64,000 nucleotides of DNA from Embleya scabrispora DSM 41855 (GCF_000372745.1 NZ_KB889741.1:186001-250000); one strand, 5' to 3'. Shown: positions 18,601 to 27,189, counted from the first letter of the stretch. Translations and numbers: made by a program. The notes: generated by a model not told the origin, from the sequence alone.

Positions 18601-20687
18601 CGGCGGATGCCGCGGATCCGCCCTCGGGCGCCGCGCCGGCGTACGGCGTGCTGACCAACGCGCACCATGACGCCATCGCGCTGATCGATTCGACGACCGG
18701 TGCGATCTCGGGGTCGCGTTCCTACGACGCGTTCGGGAAGGTGACCGCGTCGGCGGGGGCGCAGGCGCCGATCGGCTTCCAGGGGTCGTGGACCGACGAG
18801 ACGACGGGTCGGGTCCAGGCACAGGCGCGGTGGTACGACCCGACGACGGGCTCGTTCGCGTCGAGGGATACGGCGGCGGTGCCGATGAGCGGGTCGGCGT
18901 CGACCAACCGGTACGGATACGGCGAGGGGAATCCGACCAGTACGTGGGATCCGACCGGGCACTTCCTGGGTATCCCGGGCACGCCCAGTGTCAGCACGCT
19001 CGAACACGCGGCTTCGAAGGGGATCTCGCTCGCCGGAAACGCCGTGAAATCCGCCGCCAAGCCGGTGGCACGGGCCGGGCTGCGGGTGGCGCTGCGCGGC
19101 GCGGTCCTCGCGGTCGCGTCGGTGCTCACGCCCGAAGTCCTGCTCGTCGTCGGTGCGGTGGTCCTGGTCGCGCTGGTCACCGGCGTGGTGGTCTGGGTCG
19201 TCGTCAACGCGGACGGCTCGACCACGCCCGTCCGGACGCCGGAGGCCCCGGCGGTGCGCACCGACCCGCCGGTGGACGTCCAGCCCGCATGTTGCCCGCC
19301 GCCTCCGCCGCCCGCAGATCCTCCGCCGCCTCCACCCCCGTACATCACCGGCACCAGCACGACGACGTCCTGGAAGGCCTGGTCGACGGTCGACAAGTAC
19401 TTCGACAGCACCTTCGCCTACGAACGCACCGACTGGTACCGCTACACCGAGACCCACAAGTGGAACCAGTGGTCGACGGGTGACACCACCTCGGGCGGGT
19501 GGACCAGCCTGTTCGAGCACTACTGGAAGACCATCGCCCGGCGCCTGATCGACCTGGACCACGCGCTGCGGGTCGAGGTGAGTCAGGTGCCGGACACGGC
19601 GAAGGCACCCGACCTACCCTCCGGGGCACCCCTGACCGGAACCTGCGGCGCGGGCGGCTCGACCGCCTCCTGTGGGTCCGGCCCGGGCCCGGGTGACCTG
19701 CACCTGATCGGCGACTGCGACGGCCGGTTCGGCCCCGACGCGATGCAGGACTGCCACGTCGACACCCCGCCCGGCGACCCGGGCGACCCCAACACCCGCC
19801 TCTCCAAGTGCCGAGGCGTCACCGGCGCGGGCTCCTCATGCATCACCGGCAACGCACCGGTCGGCACCCAACCGACCGGTGCGGACCCGAGCTGCCACAG
19901 CTTCCCGGCCGGCACCGGCGTGCTGATGGCCGACGGCAGCACCAAGGCCATCCAGGAGGTCAAGCCCGGCGATACCGTCCTGGCGACCGACCCGGAATCC
20001 GGCGAAACCAAACCCCGCACCGTTCTGGCGGCGATTACCACCGAGGGCGACAAGGACTTCGTCGATATCACCGTCAAAACCGACAAGGGCGACGCCTCCA
20101 TCATCGCCACCACCAACCACCCCTTCTGGGCTCCCGACCTCAAACAATGGATAAACGCCGGCGACCTCCAGCCCGGCCAATTCCTCCAAACCGCCGCCGG
20201 CACCTGGGTGCAGGTAGGCGCCGTCCGGTATGTACACGGCCGACAGCGCACCCACGACCTGACCGTCGACGTCGCGCATTCGTACTACGTGTCGGCGGTG
20301 CGGGTATCGATCCTGGTACACAACTCTTCCGATGAGGCTTGTGGGATACACCTGGCCCTTGGTCTCGAGACGATTCGGGGAAGAGGGGTGGGAACGCTCG
20401 ACAAGTTTGCCCGGATGCAAAGTGCAGTGACGTATAAGGATGGAACTTTCCACGATATTCTGCCTCGAGGAATGGCCACTCATGACGGCTTGGCCAAGAT
20501 GATCGACCGTGTAGTCGCGGGAGGAGGGAGAATCAGCTTCAATTTGGATGGAATTCAGGATGTCGAGGGAATTCTGGCGGGTAAAGATTATGGCAGCGGA
20601 TGGACCTCTCACGAGTTGCGATATATCTGCGGGAATTCGGCGGCAAGAGAAGTCACGACATTCTTCAACGGAAGCGCGCCTTGTTAG
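12636..20687 (+). CDS. Secreted RHS/YD-repeat polymorphic toxin with HINT domain and variable C-terminal toxin
   Basis: The 2683-residue product starts with a signal/anchor segment (residues 5-35) and a Pro-rich linker. Fibronectin-like beta modules follow (about 180-420), then a long series of YD repeats (G..YTYDAAG type, about 440-2030) forming the RHS shell. The RHS core signature is at about 2046-2080 (GRVQAQARWYDPTTGSFASRD). After it come a hydrophobic stretch (about 2154-2190), a poly-Pro segment, and a HINT autoprocessing domain (about 2419-2564: starts CHSFPAGTGV, block B TTNHPFW, ends VHN). The last 119 residues are the toxin tip, unlike any family I can name. ATG 12636 follows AGGGGGA. 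Effector release by HINT cleavage is inferred from the family. Confidence 0.88.
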   Translation: MVGIRVRLGLVGVVLLALLAGFLSPWSGPTDAAAADKSLAKPQRTGPTSATPTEPPPAPPARVDAKPGDALYEARQRVAQTVAERQSSGHPTPTALSPEMRATNETLVRQGRALDEPTAEHPDIDLPKRVTEGPRLEQLPHNNGRSADDPPVPDPSRQPGPGDAPRPVRSGPASAPPGAQYGVWYSWGNFSVVPTYAQAGYVWVSLTNKSNYTWLANSSFALSYHLYRADGSLYNFLGTPTALTSDVPVGATTQIYAQIERLPAGSFKLVWDVQDDGVYYVDRGVPAATPMAFTLPHQPPSARIYDPPYDATYASLDTELSIGVYGDGSRPIDVQYELCPQSEPAKPCQDSGWLRVGTPGSSFTLYHRWRPPAAAMTWNTTYLWRLRVRDDSATTPWSAQSRYSTIVPAVEGGNRLGIDPAAVDPAGVGLYRGNYTRQEKDMSIPARGGALELVRVYNSANPKRGVFGVGWSSILDMTSILEPDGFLRVTYPDGRQVRYGRNPDGSWTPAFGESAGAEVTGPGSLRTADGTKYWFGDNGRVNQLVGVSGEIHYFTYDTSGHVQSIRDGLEPWSRGLYFGWLGADVIYVADNADGSTSNGGRFVSYDHDNTGYLTRVCDVRLACGMYEYNDHGSPAAVGRLTKSTRPDPKNYTKVSYTGDFVETVTFADGALWRYARGPAATPDTAFVVAVTDPNQLRTSYAFNARASLLYRWTGNGPSTETNTKIWGYNAFGLPSSTLDENGNVTETYWTAGRPTGHNAYRDANTIVNTHIRNHLGLPGDPLNGQPEMMQDANQHQTTYAYVPASYGSRYSALVQSSTAADGGVTRFTYTCVPPEAQPPVVNDPQAPAGAVQPCGLARTRTDPDGRTTRYEYNRFGDVTRTTTPTGLVTDVLHNRVGQPVEQRVDGAVTTLTYDALGNVETVTEPAVTNSISGVTHHKRTTNKRDVNGNLLEVRVADLTPPEAGGDRERVTVYTYDVRDRQTTVTSGGIYTGSLVYGYLGEVRTNYDPLGTRYDFVYDAQTRLTDTWLRQFSVTGTDPRDIRVAARRYDPGGRLSQVADAMNHWVGYTYTPDGLRLTETLRGFYDPVTNTTRDIPLRTYTYDAAGNVVKDVQGAGAASLVTTSGYDAVNRSISTTLDPGGLNRVTTTGYSKAGAVTSTVLSDGQTTADATRQIYDTSGQLVATGVRTMCCSGESVTAYKRDRSGRLIATTDPRGVPAIGSTDPPNPAFTTEQTYDVLGRARETVEPPVAVEDGDGAAPRQARPTVTIGYNTFGEVTHERDALARVTVTEYNAQGRRVKVTHPQMTNPDGSVQFPVEQWTYDRVGNLTQHQDRYGRTTTMKYDARNRMFQVTAPAASDNASPYVVTSTHDDNGNVVSRLDSLGAQQLWTYDGMDRKRTATALQRLPGGGVDRFTTTYTSDDLGRMIRVDTPGGQSTAYTYTADGQVRTETVRGHGPTTYSYDIAGRLRTTVDPVGRTVVNLWDVDGKLLESVAKGSDGAPAGEKHYEYDAAGNATRVGGERGGTLGQTFQSKEYDAAGRVIALSEGVDPAAAQVLITRFGYDAVGNRTRVTDAAGRATYTTYNTWNLPNTRREPATAAHPAITDRTWSTSYDVAGNPTVAAEPGGVVRRFEYDRLGRTVRESGTGADKATERTFGYDAAGRVTHTQSGTAETLYQYDDRGLMTLSTGHVGQTRYTYDGDGRVRSSVGPAATDGVSWCYENSDLVTVGDTISQLSRIYTRDAAGRVTGEEQRRGIKQLATRSYTYDATGRVDTDTVRNPAGGVTAKQTFRWDLEGNLIGSRTEGEVAGAKTQEYTYDQAGRLSSDFDPTAQTGTDYTWDEVGNRKAATKWEGTPQQHVATGGSSFGYDERNRLVQASDPVAGTTDYTWDANGTLARTTRRAVGAPVSTVDQSFDAFGRLTADGTASYEYDALDRLTTSRNTDPAGYRRFGYNGFDKEPATDGRWWFTRSGDTVLGARDGPPDTTFAARKSTADAADPPSGAAPAYGVLTNAHHDAIALIDSTTGAISGSRSYDAFGKVTASAGAQAPIGFQGSWTDETTGRVQAQARWYDPTTGSFASRDTAAVPMSGSASTNRYGYGEGNPTSTWDPTGHFLGIPGTPSVSTLEHAASKGISLAGNAVKSAAKPVARAGLRVALRGAVLAVASVLTPEVLLVVGAVVLVALVTGVVVWVVVNADGSTTPVRTPEAPAVRTDPPVDVQPACCPPPPPPADPPPPPPPYITGTSTTTSWKAWSTVDKYFDSTFAYERTDWYRYTETHKWNQWSTGDTTSGGWTSLFEHYWKTIARRLIDLDHALRVEVSQVPDTAKAPDLPSGAPLTGTCGAGGSTASCGSGPGPGDLHLIGDCDGRFGPDAMQDCHVDTPPGDPGDPNTRLSKCRGVTGAGSSCITGNAPVGTQPTGADPSCHSFPAGTGVLMADGSTKAIQEVKPGDTVLATDPESGETKPRTVLAAITTEGDKDFVDITVKTDKGDASIIATTNHPFWAPDLKQWINAGDLQPGQFLQTAAGTWVQVGAVRYVHGRQRTHDLTVDVAHSYYVSAVRVSILVHNSSDEACGIHLALGLETIRGRGVGTLDKFARMQSAVTYKDGTFHDILPRGMATHDGLAKMIDRVVAGGGRISFNLDGIQDVEGILAGKDYGSGWTSHELRYICGNSAAREVTTFFNGSAPC

Positions 20688-20705
20688 AAACGCGAGGTAG
20701 TGGTC

Positions 20706-21047
20706 ATGTCGCTACAGATCTCATCCGATGACGATCGGGACGACACGCGTCTCGTGATGGTGGACCTTCCAGGGGGGACGGGCCGCGTTCAGGCCGAACT
20801 TACGGCTCGTGAACCCAGGCCGGGAGGCTTCGAATGGCTGCGGGTGAGGATGAGGATCTGGTATCGACACGTCCTCGCCGAGAAGCCCTATACGGAATCG
20901 ATCGAGGTCGGTTGCGTCGAAACCTGGGTGCCCATCGATGCGGTGACCTTTCCGGATGACGGCAACTACGGGGATGTGCCCGTTCTTGCGCCCGGCGAGG
21001 GCCGACCCGCGGGTGCCCCTCGCTATTCGATGCCTTGGGACGAGTGA
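20706..21047 (+). CDS. Probable cognate immunity protein of the RHS toxin
   Basis: The 113-residue product (MSLQISSDDDRDDTRLVMVDL start) lies 18 bp after the RHS toxin stop, in the position always occupied by immunity genes in polymorphic toxin loci. It is acidic, with beta-strand-rich segments (RVQAELTAR, WLRVRMRIWYRHVLAEKPY) and no signal peptide, as expected for a cytosolic inhibitor. GCGAGG at about 20692-20697 supports the ATG at 20706 over the GTG at 20700. I do not recognise a named Imm family; function is inferred from position. Confidence 0.65.
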   Translation: MSLQISSDDDRDDTRLVMVDLPGGTGRVQAELTAREPRPGGFEWLRVRMRIWYRHVLAEKPYTESIEVGCVETWVPIDAVTFPDDGNYGDVPVLAPGEGRPAGAPRYSMPWDE

Positions 21048-21101
21048 TCCGGTAGCTGAGCTGGGATGTCCTGTGTTGTTGGCGCGTGTGAGGATTGCGC
21101 G

Positions 21102-24056
21102 GTGACTGACGTGGGTTGGGACGTGGCGCTGGTGGGGCGGGGCGAGGAGGTCGCCCGGCTCGACGAGGCGTTGGCGCGGGGACGGGCGGGGGATCCGTGC
21201 GCCGTGTTGCTCGCCGGGGACGCCGGGGTGGGCAAGACGCGGTTGCTCGCGGAGGCCGCCGCTCGGGCCGCCGGGGCCGGGACGACCGTGTTGACCGGGC
21301 ATTGTGTGGACCTGGGGGACGTCGGGCTGCCCTATCTGCCGCTGGTCGAGGTGCTGCGCGGGCTGGACGCCGATGCCCGGTACGCCGAGGTGCTGGCCGC
21401 GCATCCGGCCGTCGAGCGGCTGCTGCGGGCCGGCGGGGGTGCGGCGGAGTACGCCGGCGCGCTGCCCGACGCCGGTGTGCGGCTGCGGTTGCTGGAGGAC
21501 GTCGCGGCGCTGCTCGGTGACCTCGCCGAGCGGGCTCCCGTGCTGCTCGTGGTCGAGGATCTGCACTGGGCCGACCAGTCGACCCGCGATCTGCTGCGCT
21601 TCCTGCTCAGTCGGCTGCTGCCGCAGCGCCCGGGCGGCGCGGCGTACCAGCGGCTCACCGTGCTCGTGTCCTACCGGTCCGACGACCTGCATCGGCGGCA
21701 CCCGCTGCGCCCGCTGTTGGCCGAGTTGGTTCGGCTGCCCTCCGTCGGGCGGTTGGATCTGCGGCCGATGGACGACGAGGACGTGGCCAGCCTGGTCCGC
21801 GGCCTGGCCGCCGACCCGTTGCCCGAGGACACCGTGCGGGCCATCGTCGAGCGGGCCGAGGGCAACGCGTTCTACGCGCAGGAATTGCGTGCCGCGACCG
21901 ATGCCACGGCCGGCGGCGTGCCCAGCGGCCTGGCCGAGGTGCTGCTCACCCGGATCGAGCAGTTGTCGGGCACCGCCCAGCGGGTGATCCGTACCGCCGC
22001 CGTGGCCGGTCGCCGAGTCGAACACGGTCTGCTCCGAGACGCCGTCGATCTGCCCGACGACGAGTTGGACACCGCGCTACGCGAGGCGGTCGGGCGGCAC
22101 CTGTTGGTGGCCGCCGAGGGGGACACCTACGCGTTCCGGCACGCGCTGATCCGCGAGGCGGCGTACGCGGACCTGTTGCCGGGTGAACGAGTGCGGATCC
22201 ACGGGGTGTTCGCGCGGTTGCTCGGTGACCCGGGACGGCGGGTGGGCAGTTCGGCCGAGCGCGCCGTTCATCACCGGGCCGGTCACGACCTGCCCGGTGC
22301 GCTCTCCGCGTCGGTCGAGGCGGCCGACCACGCCGCGCGCGTCGGTGCGCCCGCCGAGGAGATGCGTTGGCTGGAGGCCGCCCTGGAGGTATGGGACGCG
22401 GTGCCCAACGCGCGGGAGTTGGCCGACACCGACGACGTGTCGCTGATGCTGCGCGCGTCCGCGGCCGCGGTCGGGGCCGGCGAGGCGCACCGTGCCGTCG
22501 CCTTCGCGCGTACCGCCCTGGACCGGCTCGGCGCAAACGCGGACATCGACCTCGCGGTGACCGTCCGTTACACGCTCGCGTCCAGCCTGATGAGCGTGGA
22601 CGACCTTCAGGCCGCGTTCGAGTACAGCCGCCAGGCACTGGCGATGATCCCGGCCGAGCCACTGTCGCGCACCTGGTTGTGGGCGGCGGTCACGTTCGTG
22701 CAGGCCGCGTACTACTCCAGGGACGACGAAACCGCCCGACGGGTCGGTCGCCAGGTTTTGGCCGCCGCCGAGGAACTGGGTACCGACGACGCCCGCGCCG
22801 ACGCGATCATCTCGCTGACCGGCCTGGAATGGGACAGTCGACAGTCTCCCGAGGGACGGGAACGGCTGAGCCAGGCACGCGAGTTGGCTCGCCGCGCCGG
22901 CAACACGACGATCGAGCTGCGGGCGCTGTTCAACCTGGCCATGGGCAGCTTCGAGTCCGGCCTGCTCCAGGAGAGCCTGCGCTGGTTGGACGACGGCCTG
23001 GACCTGGCCCGTCGCACCACCAGGTCCTCGTCGCCGCATCCGCTCGACATGCGCTACCTGCGCGCCCAACTCCTGTACACGCTGGGCCGATGGGACGACG
23101 CGCTGGCGGCGGTGCCCTCGGCGGTGCCCTCGTCGGCGTTCGGGCATGTCGCCTCGGCGGCACTGTACGTCCCGCTGGGTCGCGGCGAGCCAGGTGTCGT
23201 GGAGCGGGCGCGGGCCCTGTTCGAGGCGCGACCGTTCAACTGGATGGGCACGCTCGTGGGCGGCCTGGTGCTGACCGACGAGGCGGTCTGGCGCGGCGAT
23301 TCCCGCGCGGCGGCCGACTGGGCGCGACGCGTGCTGGGCGAACTGGCCGAGGAGCGCAACCCCTACCCGGACGTGGGTATCCGGCTGTCCGCCCTGGCGC
23401 TGTCGGCGATCGGCGACACGGCGGCCGACCTGCGGGCGGCGGGCGATGCCGAGGGTGCGCAGCAAGCGGTGACCGCGGCGCGGGAGTTCATCGAACTGGC
23501 CCGTACCACGGCCGGTTGGCCGGGCCGGCGCTATCCGCGCAGCGGATCCGAGGGCCGCGCCTGGTTGCTGCGCGCCGAGGCCGAGTGGTCGCGGGTGTCC
23601 GGCGATGCGGACGTCGCGCTGTGGGAGAAGACGGTCGAGGCGTACGACTACGGCAATGTTTTCGAGGCGGCGCGCAGCGAACTGCGGTTGGCCCAGGCGC
23701 TGGTGGCGGCGGGCCGCCGGGACGAGGCGGCCGACCTGGCGCGGCGGGTGCGGGAGACGGCGGATCGGCTGGGCTCGGTGCCGCTGCGGGACGCGGTGGA
23801 CGCGACGGTGCGGCGCGCGCGGCTGGGCGATCCCGACTCGGCGCCGGCCGGCGAGGTGATGTTGACCGCGCGCGAACAGGAGGTGTTGCAGCTGCTGGCC
23901 AAGGGTCGGACCAACCGGCAGATCGGCGAGGAACTGTTCATCAGCGCCAAGACCGCGAGTGTGCACGTCTCCAACATCATGGCCAAGGTCGGCGCGTCCC
24001 GCCGCACCGAGGCGGTGGCGCTGGCTCGACGCAGCGGGTTGATCCCGGACTGGTAA
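21102..24056 (+). CDS. Large LuxR-family (LAL) ATP-binding transcriptional regulator
   Basis: The 984-residue product has an N-terminal AAA/NB-ARC-like ATPase with Walker A GDAGVGKT (39-46), Walker B VLLVVEDLHWAD (about 143-154), a long TPR-like helical middle and a C-terminal LuxR helix-turn-helix. The HTH reads LTAREQEVLQLLAKGRTNRQ and continues through KTASVHVSNI (about 918-975). LAL proteins typically act as activators of metabolite or sugar-use genes. The GTG at 21102 is preceded by GAGGA; an ATG at 21066 is the alternative. It lies between the RHS locus and the lanthipeptide/NRPS region and could regulate either, but nothing in the sequence shows which. Confidence 0.9.
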   Translation: MTDVGWDVALVGRGEEVARLDEALARGRAGDPCAVLLAGDAGVGKTRLLAEAAARAAGAGTTVLTGHCVDLGDVGLPYLPLVEVLRGLDADARYAEVLAAHPAVERLLRAGGGAAEYAGALPDAGVRLRLLEDVAALLGDLAERAPVLLVVEDLHWADQSTRDLLRFLLSRLLPQRPGGAAYQRLTVLVSYRSDDLHRRHPLRPLLAELVRLPSVGRLDLRPMDDEDVASLVRGLAADPLPEDTVRAIVERAEGNAFYAQELRAATDATAGGVPSGLAEVLLTRIEQLSGTAQRVIRTAAVAGRRVEHGLLRDAVDLPDDELDTALREAVGRHLLVAAEGDTYAFRHALIREAAYADLLPGERVRIHGVFARLLGDPGRRVGSSAERAVHHRAGHDLPGALSASVEAADHAARVGAPAEEMRWLEAALEVWDAVPNARELADTDDVSLMLRASAAAVGAGEAHRAVAFARTALDRLGANADIDLAVTVRYTLASSLMSVDDLQAAFEYSRQALAMIPAEPLSRTWLWAAVTFVQAAYYSRDDETARRVGRQVLAAAEELGTDDARADAIISLTGLEWDSRQSPEGRERLSQARELARRAGNTTIELRALFNLAMGSFESGLLQESLRWLDDGLDLARRTTRSSSPHPLDMRYLRAQLLYTLGRWDDALAAVPSAVPSSAFGHVASAALYVPLGRGEPGVVERARALFEARPFNWMGTLVGGLVLTDEAVWRGDSRAAADWARRVLGELAEERNPYPDVGIRLSALALSAIGDTAADLRAAGDAEGAQQAVTAAREFIELARTTAGWPGRRYPRSGSEGRAWLLRAEAEWSRVSGDADVALWEKTVEAYDYGNVFEAARSELRLAQALVAAGRRDEAADLARRVRETADRLGSVPLRDAVDATVRRARLGDPDSAPAGEVMLTAREQEVLQLLAKGRTNRQIGEELFISAKTASVHVSNIMAKVGASRRTEAVALARRSGLIPDW

Positions 24057-24267
24057 CACAGGGCAGCGCATGCGTGGTTCGCAAGAGAAAAGTGCATCGT
24101 TCGCGGAGAAAGTGGCATTGGCCGCCGGAATCCAGCGTACATACGCTGGTTCGACCGCACGCGTACGACGCGCGCCCCATCCCCGCTTGCCCCACTCCGA
24201 CTTGCCCCGTATCCCCCTTACTCCATGGACGGACCACAGGGACCACAAGCATCCTCGGGAGCCTCCT

Positions 24268-24861
24268 GTGAGAAGCACACGAATTGTGCTGTGCGCGCTG
24301 CTCGTCACCTGGGCCGTCGGCGTCCCACCCGCCGTCGCTTCGTCGATCGCACCGGCGTCGTCGGCAGGCCGGAGCGCGTTCGCCCTGTCCAGCGCCGCCT
24401 TCGTCGACGGCGGCTTCATCCCCAAGATCCACGAGTGCACCAGCGGGGGCGGCAACGACCCCGCCAAGAAGAATGAGTCCCCGCCCCTGACCTGGTCCGG
24501 TGCCCCGGCCGCCGCCCGGAGCTACGCGATCGTCATGCGCGATCTCGACAACGCCGACCTCATTCACTGGGTCGTCTACGACATCCCGGCGAACACGACC
24601 TCCCTCCCACAAAACGTCGACCACGCCTACCGCCCCTCGGTCCCCGCGGGAGCCAGGCAGATCTACTACCGGGGAAGCGCGAGCCTCTACGGCTACCAGG
24701 GACCCTGCTCACCCTCGACAGTGAACACCTACGAGTTCGTCGTTTACGTACTCGACCAGCCGTCCCTCCCCGGCCTGAACTCCGGCTCGTCCACCCGGAC
24801 CGCCGCCAGGACCATCGCCGCGGCCTCGATCGCCTCCGCCGGGATCCGCGGCGAGTCGTAG
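24268..24861 (+). CDS. Secreted YbhB/YbcL (PEBP, Raf-kinase-inhibitor-like) protein
   Basis: The 197-residue precursor has a signal peptide (about 1-28, with a hydrophobic core LCALLVTWAVGV) and a PEBP domain. Visible family motifs are SPPLTWSGAPAAARSYAIVMRD (the ligand-pocket lead-in), HWVVYDIP, and YRGSASLYGYQGPCSP, which resembles the GYxGPxPP motif. PEBP proteins bind small anionic ligands; the bacterial role is not settled. The GTG at 24268 is the start that leaves a proper signal peptide. Confidence 0.88.
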   Translation: MRSTRIVLCALLVTWAVGVPPAVASSIAPASSAGRSAFALSSAAFVDGGFIPKIHECTSGGGNDPAKKNESPPLTWSGAPAAARSYAIVMRDLDNADLIHWVVYDIPANTTSLPQNVDHAYRPSVPAGARQIYYRGSASLYGYQGPCSPSTVNTYEFVVYVLDQPSLPGLNSGSSTRTAARTIAAASIASAGIRGES

Positions 24862-25130
24862 CCTTTTCCGACCGCTCAGGGGGTCGGGGGGTGCGTTGGC
24901 GGTGACGGGGGACGGCATCCGTGGGGATGGCGCGGAGCGGGACGCCGGTGTCGCCGGGGTACGACGCGCGGGCCGGGTCGGGGCGCTCGCGAGGCGGACT
25001 CACCGGGAAGATCCACCTGTCGGCCGAACGCCCTTTCGGATCCATTTCGCCGGGCTTTCCAACCCATCGGCACCCGTAGCGCACCCCGGTCCCGGGCATA
25101 CCGTACTTGTCGGCCGGGAGGGGTTCGCGG
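24862..25130. other. Intergenic region before the lanthipeptide exporter
   Basis: About 270 bases with a G-rich stretch (near 24880-24895) and no supported gene. It should hold the exporter promoter, but I cannot place one confidently. Confidence 0.4.
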
Positions 25131-27026
25131 ATGACCGGGCAAATGCCTGCGGAAATGGGAGAGTTCGACGAGCTGGGGCAGGGGTACGACACTCCCTTCG
25201 ACGGGGACGCGGCGAACGCGGGCCTGGGGCGGATGGTCACCCGGTTGCCGGTCGCGCTCGCGCAGGTGTGGCGGCTGTCCCGGGCGGCGAGTCGGCGTGC
25301 CACGTGGCTGCTGGTGCTCGCCCAGTCGGCGGCGGGGGTGGCCACCGCACTGGCGTTGCTGGCCACCGCACGCGCGTTGGGGGCACTGTTCGCCTCGGGG
25401 CCGGCGCCGGATCGGGTCGGCGCGGCGCTGCCCGCGGTGGTCGCGGTGGTGCTGGCCACGGCCGTGCGGGCGGGATTGGAGACGGTGGTCGCGGCGACCC
25501 AGGCGCGGTTGTCGCCGGGAATTCGCCGGGTGGCCGAGAACCGGCTGCACGCCGCGGCGGTCGGCGCGGACCTGGGCGCGTTCGACGACGCGGACTGGCA
25601 CGACGCGCTGGCTCGGGCCCGGGATCGTGGCATCGACCACGCGCAACTGGCCCTGGGACACGCGGTCGAGCTGCTCGGGGCGCTGGTCGGCCTGCTGGTC
25701 GGGATCGGCGTGGTGACCGGGTTGCATCCGGTACTGCTGCCGCTGCTGGTCCTGTCGATCGCGCCGCAGGGGTGGGCGGCGCTGCGCTCGGCCCGGATCG
25801 GCTTCGAGGGCATGGTGCAGCGGATGACGCTGTATCGGCGGCTGTGGCTGTTCGCCGATCTGCTCAGCGCCCGGGAGGCGGCGGCGGAGGTGCGCGCCTG
25901 TACCGCCGAGCGGCCGTTGCTCGCCGAATTCCGGCGGCTGGCCGGGTCGGTGGAACGGGCCGAGGTCGGGGTCGGCTATGCGCAGGTCCGGGTGGGCGTG
26001 ATCGGACGGACCCTGTCCGGCCTGGCCTTGGGCGCCACCTATGTCGCGCTGGGTCTGCTGGTGCGCGCCGAGATCGTGCCGCTCGCGGTGGCGGGTACGG
26101 CGGTGTTGGCGGTGCGCACCGCGAGCGGTTCGCTGGCCACGTTGATGGTGGCCGTCGACCGGCTCTATGAGAAGTCCTTGTACATCACCGACTATCACGC
26201 CTTCCTGGACGAGGCGAGGGCGCGTTCGCGGCCGTCGGCGACCCGGGCGGTGCCGGTCGGCTTCGCCGAGATCCGGTTGCGGGACGTGTACTTCGGCTAC
26301 CCAGGCAGCGCGGAGTCGGCGTTGCGCGGGGTGGATCTGGTGATCCGGCGCGGGGAGACGGTGGCCCTGGTCGGCGAGAACGGGTCGGGAAAGACCACGC
26401 TGGCACTCCTGTTGGCCGCGCTCTACCACCCGGACAAGGGCACGGTGCATTGGGACGACGCCGATCTGGCCGAGGTCGACCCGGTCGGGATCCGCGAGCA
26501 GGTGGCGCTGGTGATGCAACAGCCGACCCGCTGGCCGCTGACGGCGCGGGGCAACATCGTGCTGGGGCGCGCGGATCGGGTCGATCCGGACGGCGCGGCC
26601 ATGGAGAGGGCGGCGCGGGACGCGGGCGCGGACGAGCTGATCTCGCGGCTGCCGCACGGGTACGAGACGTTGTTGTCGAAGAAGTTTCGGGCCGGGGTGG
26701 ATCTGTCCGGCGGGCAGTGGCAGCGGATCGGCATCGCACGCGGGTTCTATCGGGATGCGCGGCTGTTGATCGCGGACGAGCCGACGGCTGCGTTGGACGC
26801 GCGGGCGGAGCACGCGGTGTACGCGAACATCCGGCGATTGGCGGCGGGGCGGACGGTGGTGCTGATCAGCCATCGGCTGGCTTCGGTGCGGGAGTGTGAT
26901 CGGATCGTGGTGCTGGAACGGGGTGCGGTGGCGCAGCAGGGTACGCACGAGCAGTTGATGCGGGAGGGGGGCCTGTACGCGGAGCTGTATCGGTTGCAGG
27001 CGGCGGCGTATGTCGAGTCGGGGTGA
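25131..27026 (+). CDS. lanT: ABC transporter, fused permease and ATPase, probable lanthipeptide exporter
   Basis: The 631-residue half-transporter has about six membrane spans (residues 55-345) followed by an ATPase domain: Walker A GENGSGKT (about 415-422), Q-loop MQQPTRWP, signature LSGGQ (about 525), Walker B LLIADEPTAALDA and the H-loop SHRLAS. No C39 peptidase domain precedes it, so a separate protease must remove the leader if this exports the lanthipeptide. The ATG at 25131 has GGGAGG 8 nt upstream. The gene converges on lanM with 163 bp between stops. The exporter role is inferred from adjacency. Confidence 0.8.
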   Translation: MTGQMPAEMGEFDELGQGYDTPFDGDAANAGLGRMVTRLPVALAQVWRLSRAASRRATWLLVLAQSAAGVATALALLATARALGALFASGPAPDRVGAALPAVVAVVLATAVRAGLETVVAATQARLSPGIRRVAENRLHAAAVGADLGAFDDADWHDALARARDRGIDHAQLALGHAVELLGALVGLLVGIGVVTGLHPVLLPLLVLSIAPQGWAALRSARIGFEGMVQRMTLYRRLWLFADLLSAREAAAEVRACTAERPLLAEFRRLAGSVERAEVGVGYAQVRVGVIGRTLSGLALGATYVALGLLVRAEIVPLAVAGTAVLAVRTASGSLATLMVAVDRLYEKSLYITDYHAFLDEARARSRPSATRAVPVGFAEIRLRDVYFGYPGSAESALRGVDLVIRRGETVALVGENGSGKTTLALLLAALYHPDKGTVHWDDADLAEVDPVGIREQVALVMQQPTRWPLTARGNIVLGRADRVDPDGAAMERAARDAGADELISRLPHGYETLLSKKFRAGVDLSGGQWQRIGIARGFYRDARLLIADEPTAALDARAEHAVYANIRRLAAGRTVVLISHRLASVRECDRIVVLERGAVAQQGTHEQLMREGGLYAELYRLQAAAYVESG

Positions 27027-27043
27027 ACTCGCTTTTGGCGTCG

Positions 27044-27170
27044 CGGCCTCACGCGTGGGCCGGGCTGAGTGGCCTCAGGCGCCGGCCCGGCTACTTGGCC
27101 TCGAGCGCCGGCCGGGCTGGTTGGACCCGACCTTCGGCCGAGGTGGCCTCGAACGCCGCTCGGGCTGATT
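27044..27170. repeat. Imperfect 26-bp tandem repeats between convergent exporter and lanM genes
   Basis: Units beginning GGCCTC occur at 27044, 27071, 27097 and 27145, each about 26 bp and sharing GGCCTC-n2-GCGCCGGCCGGGCTG-n2-TT with changes, plus a diverged 22-bp copy at 27123. They fill the convergent intergenic space and could act in termination, or be remnants of a repetitive element. Confidence 0.6.
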
Positions 27171-27189
27171 GCCGCGGCGGTGCCCCCTC

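Noticed and set aside
14787-19562. Very long open frame on the reverse strand (1591 codons) opposite the RHS gene
   Set aside because: Antisense shadow of a high-GC gene; its composition is Arg/Gly/Val/Pro-rich without domains, while the forward frame has clear YD repeats.
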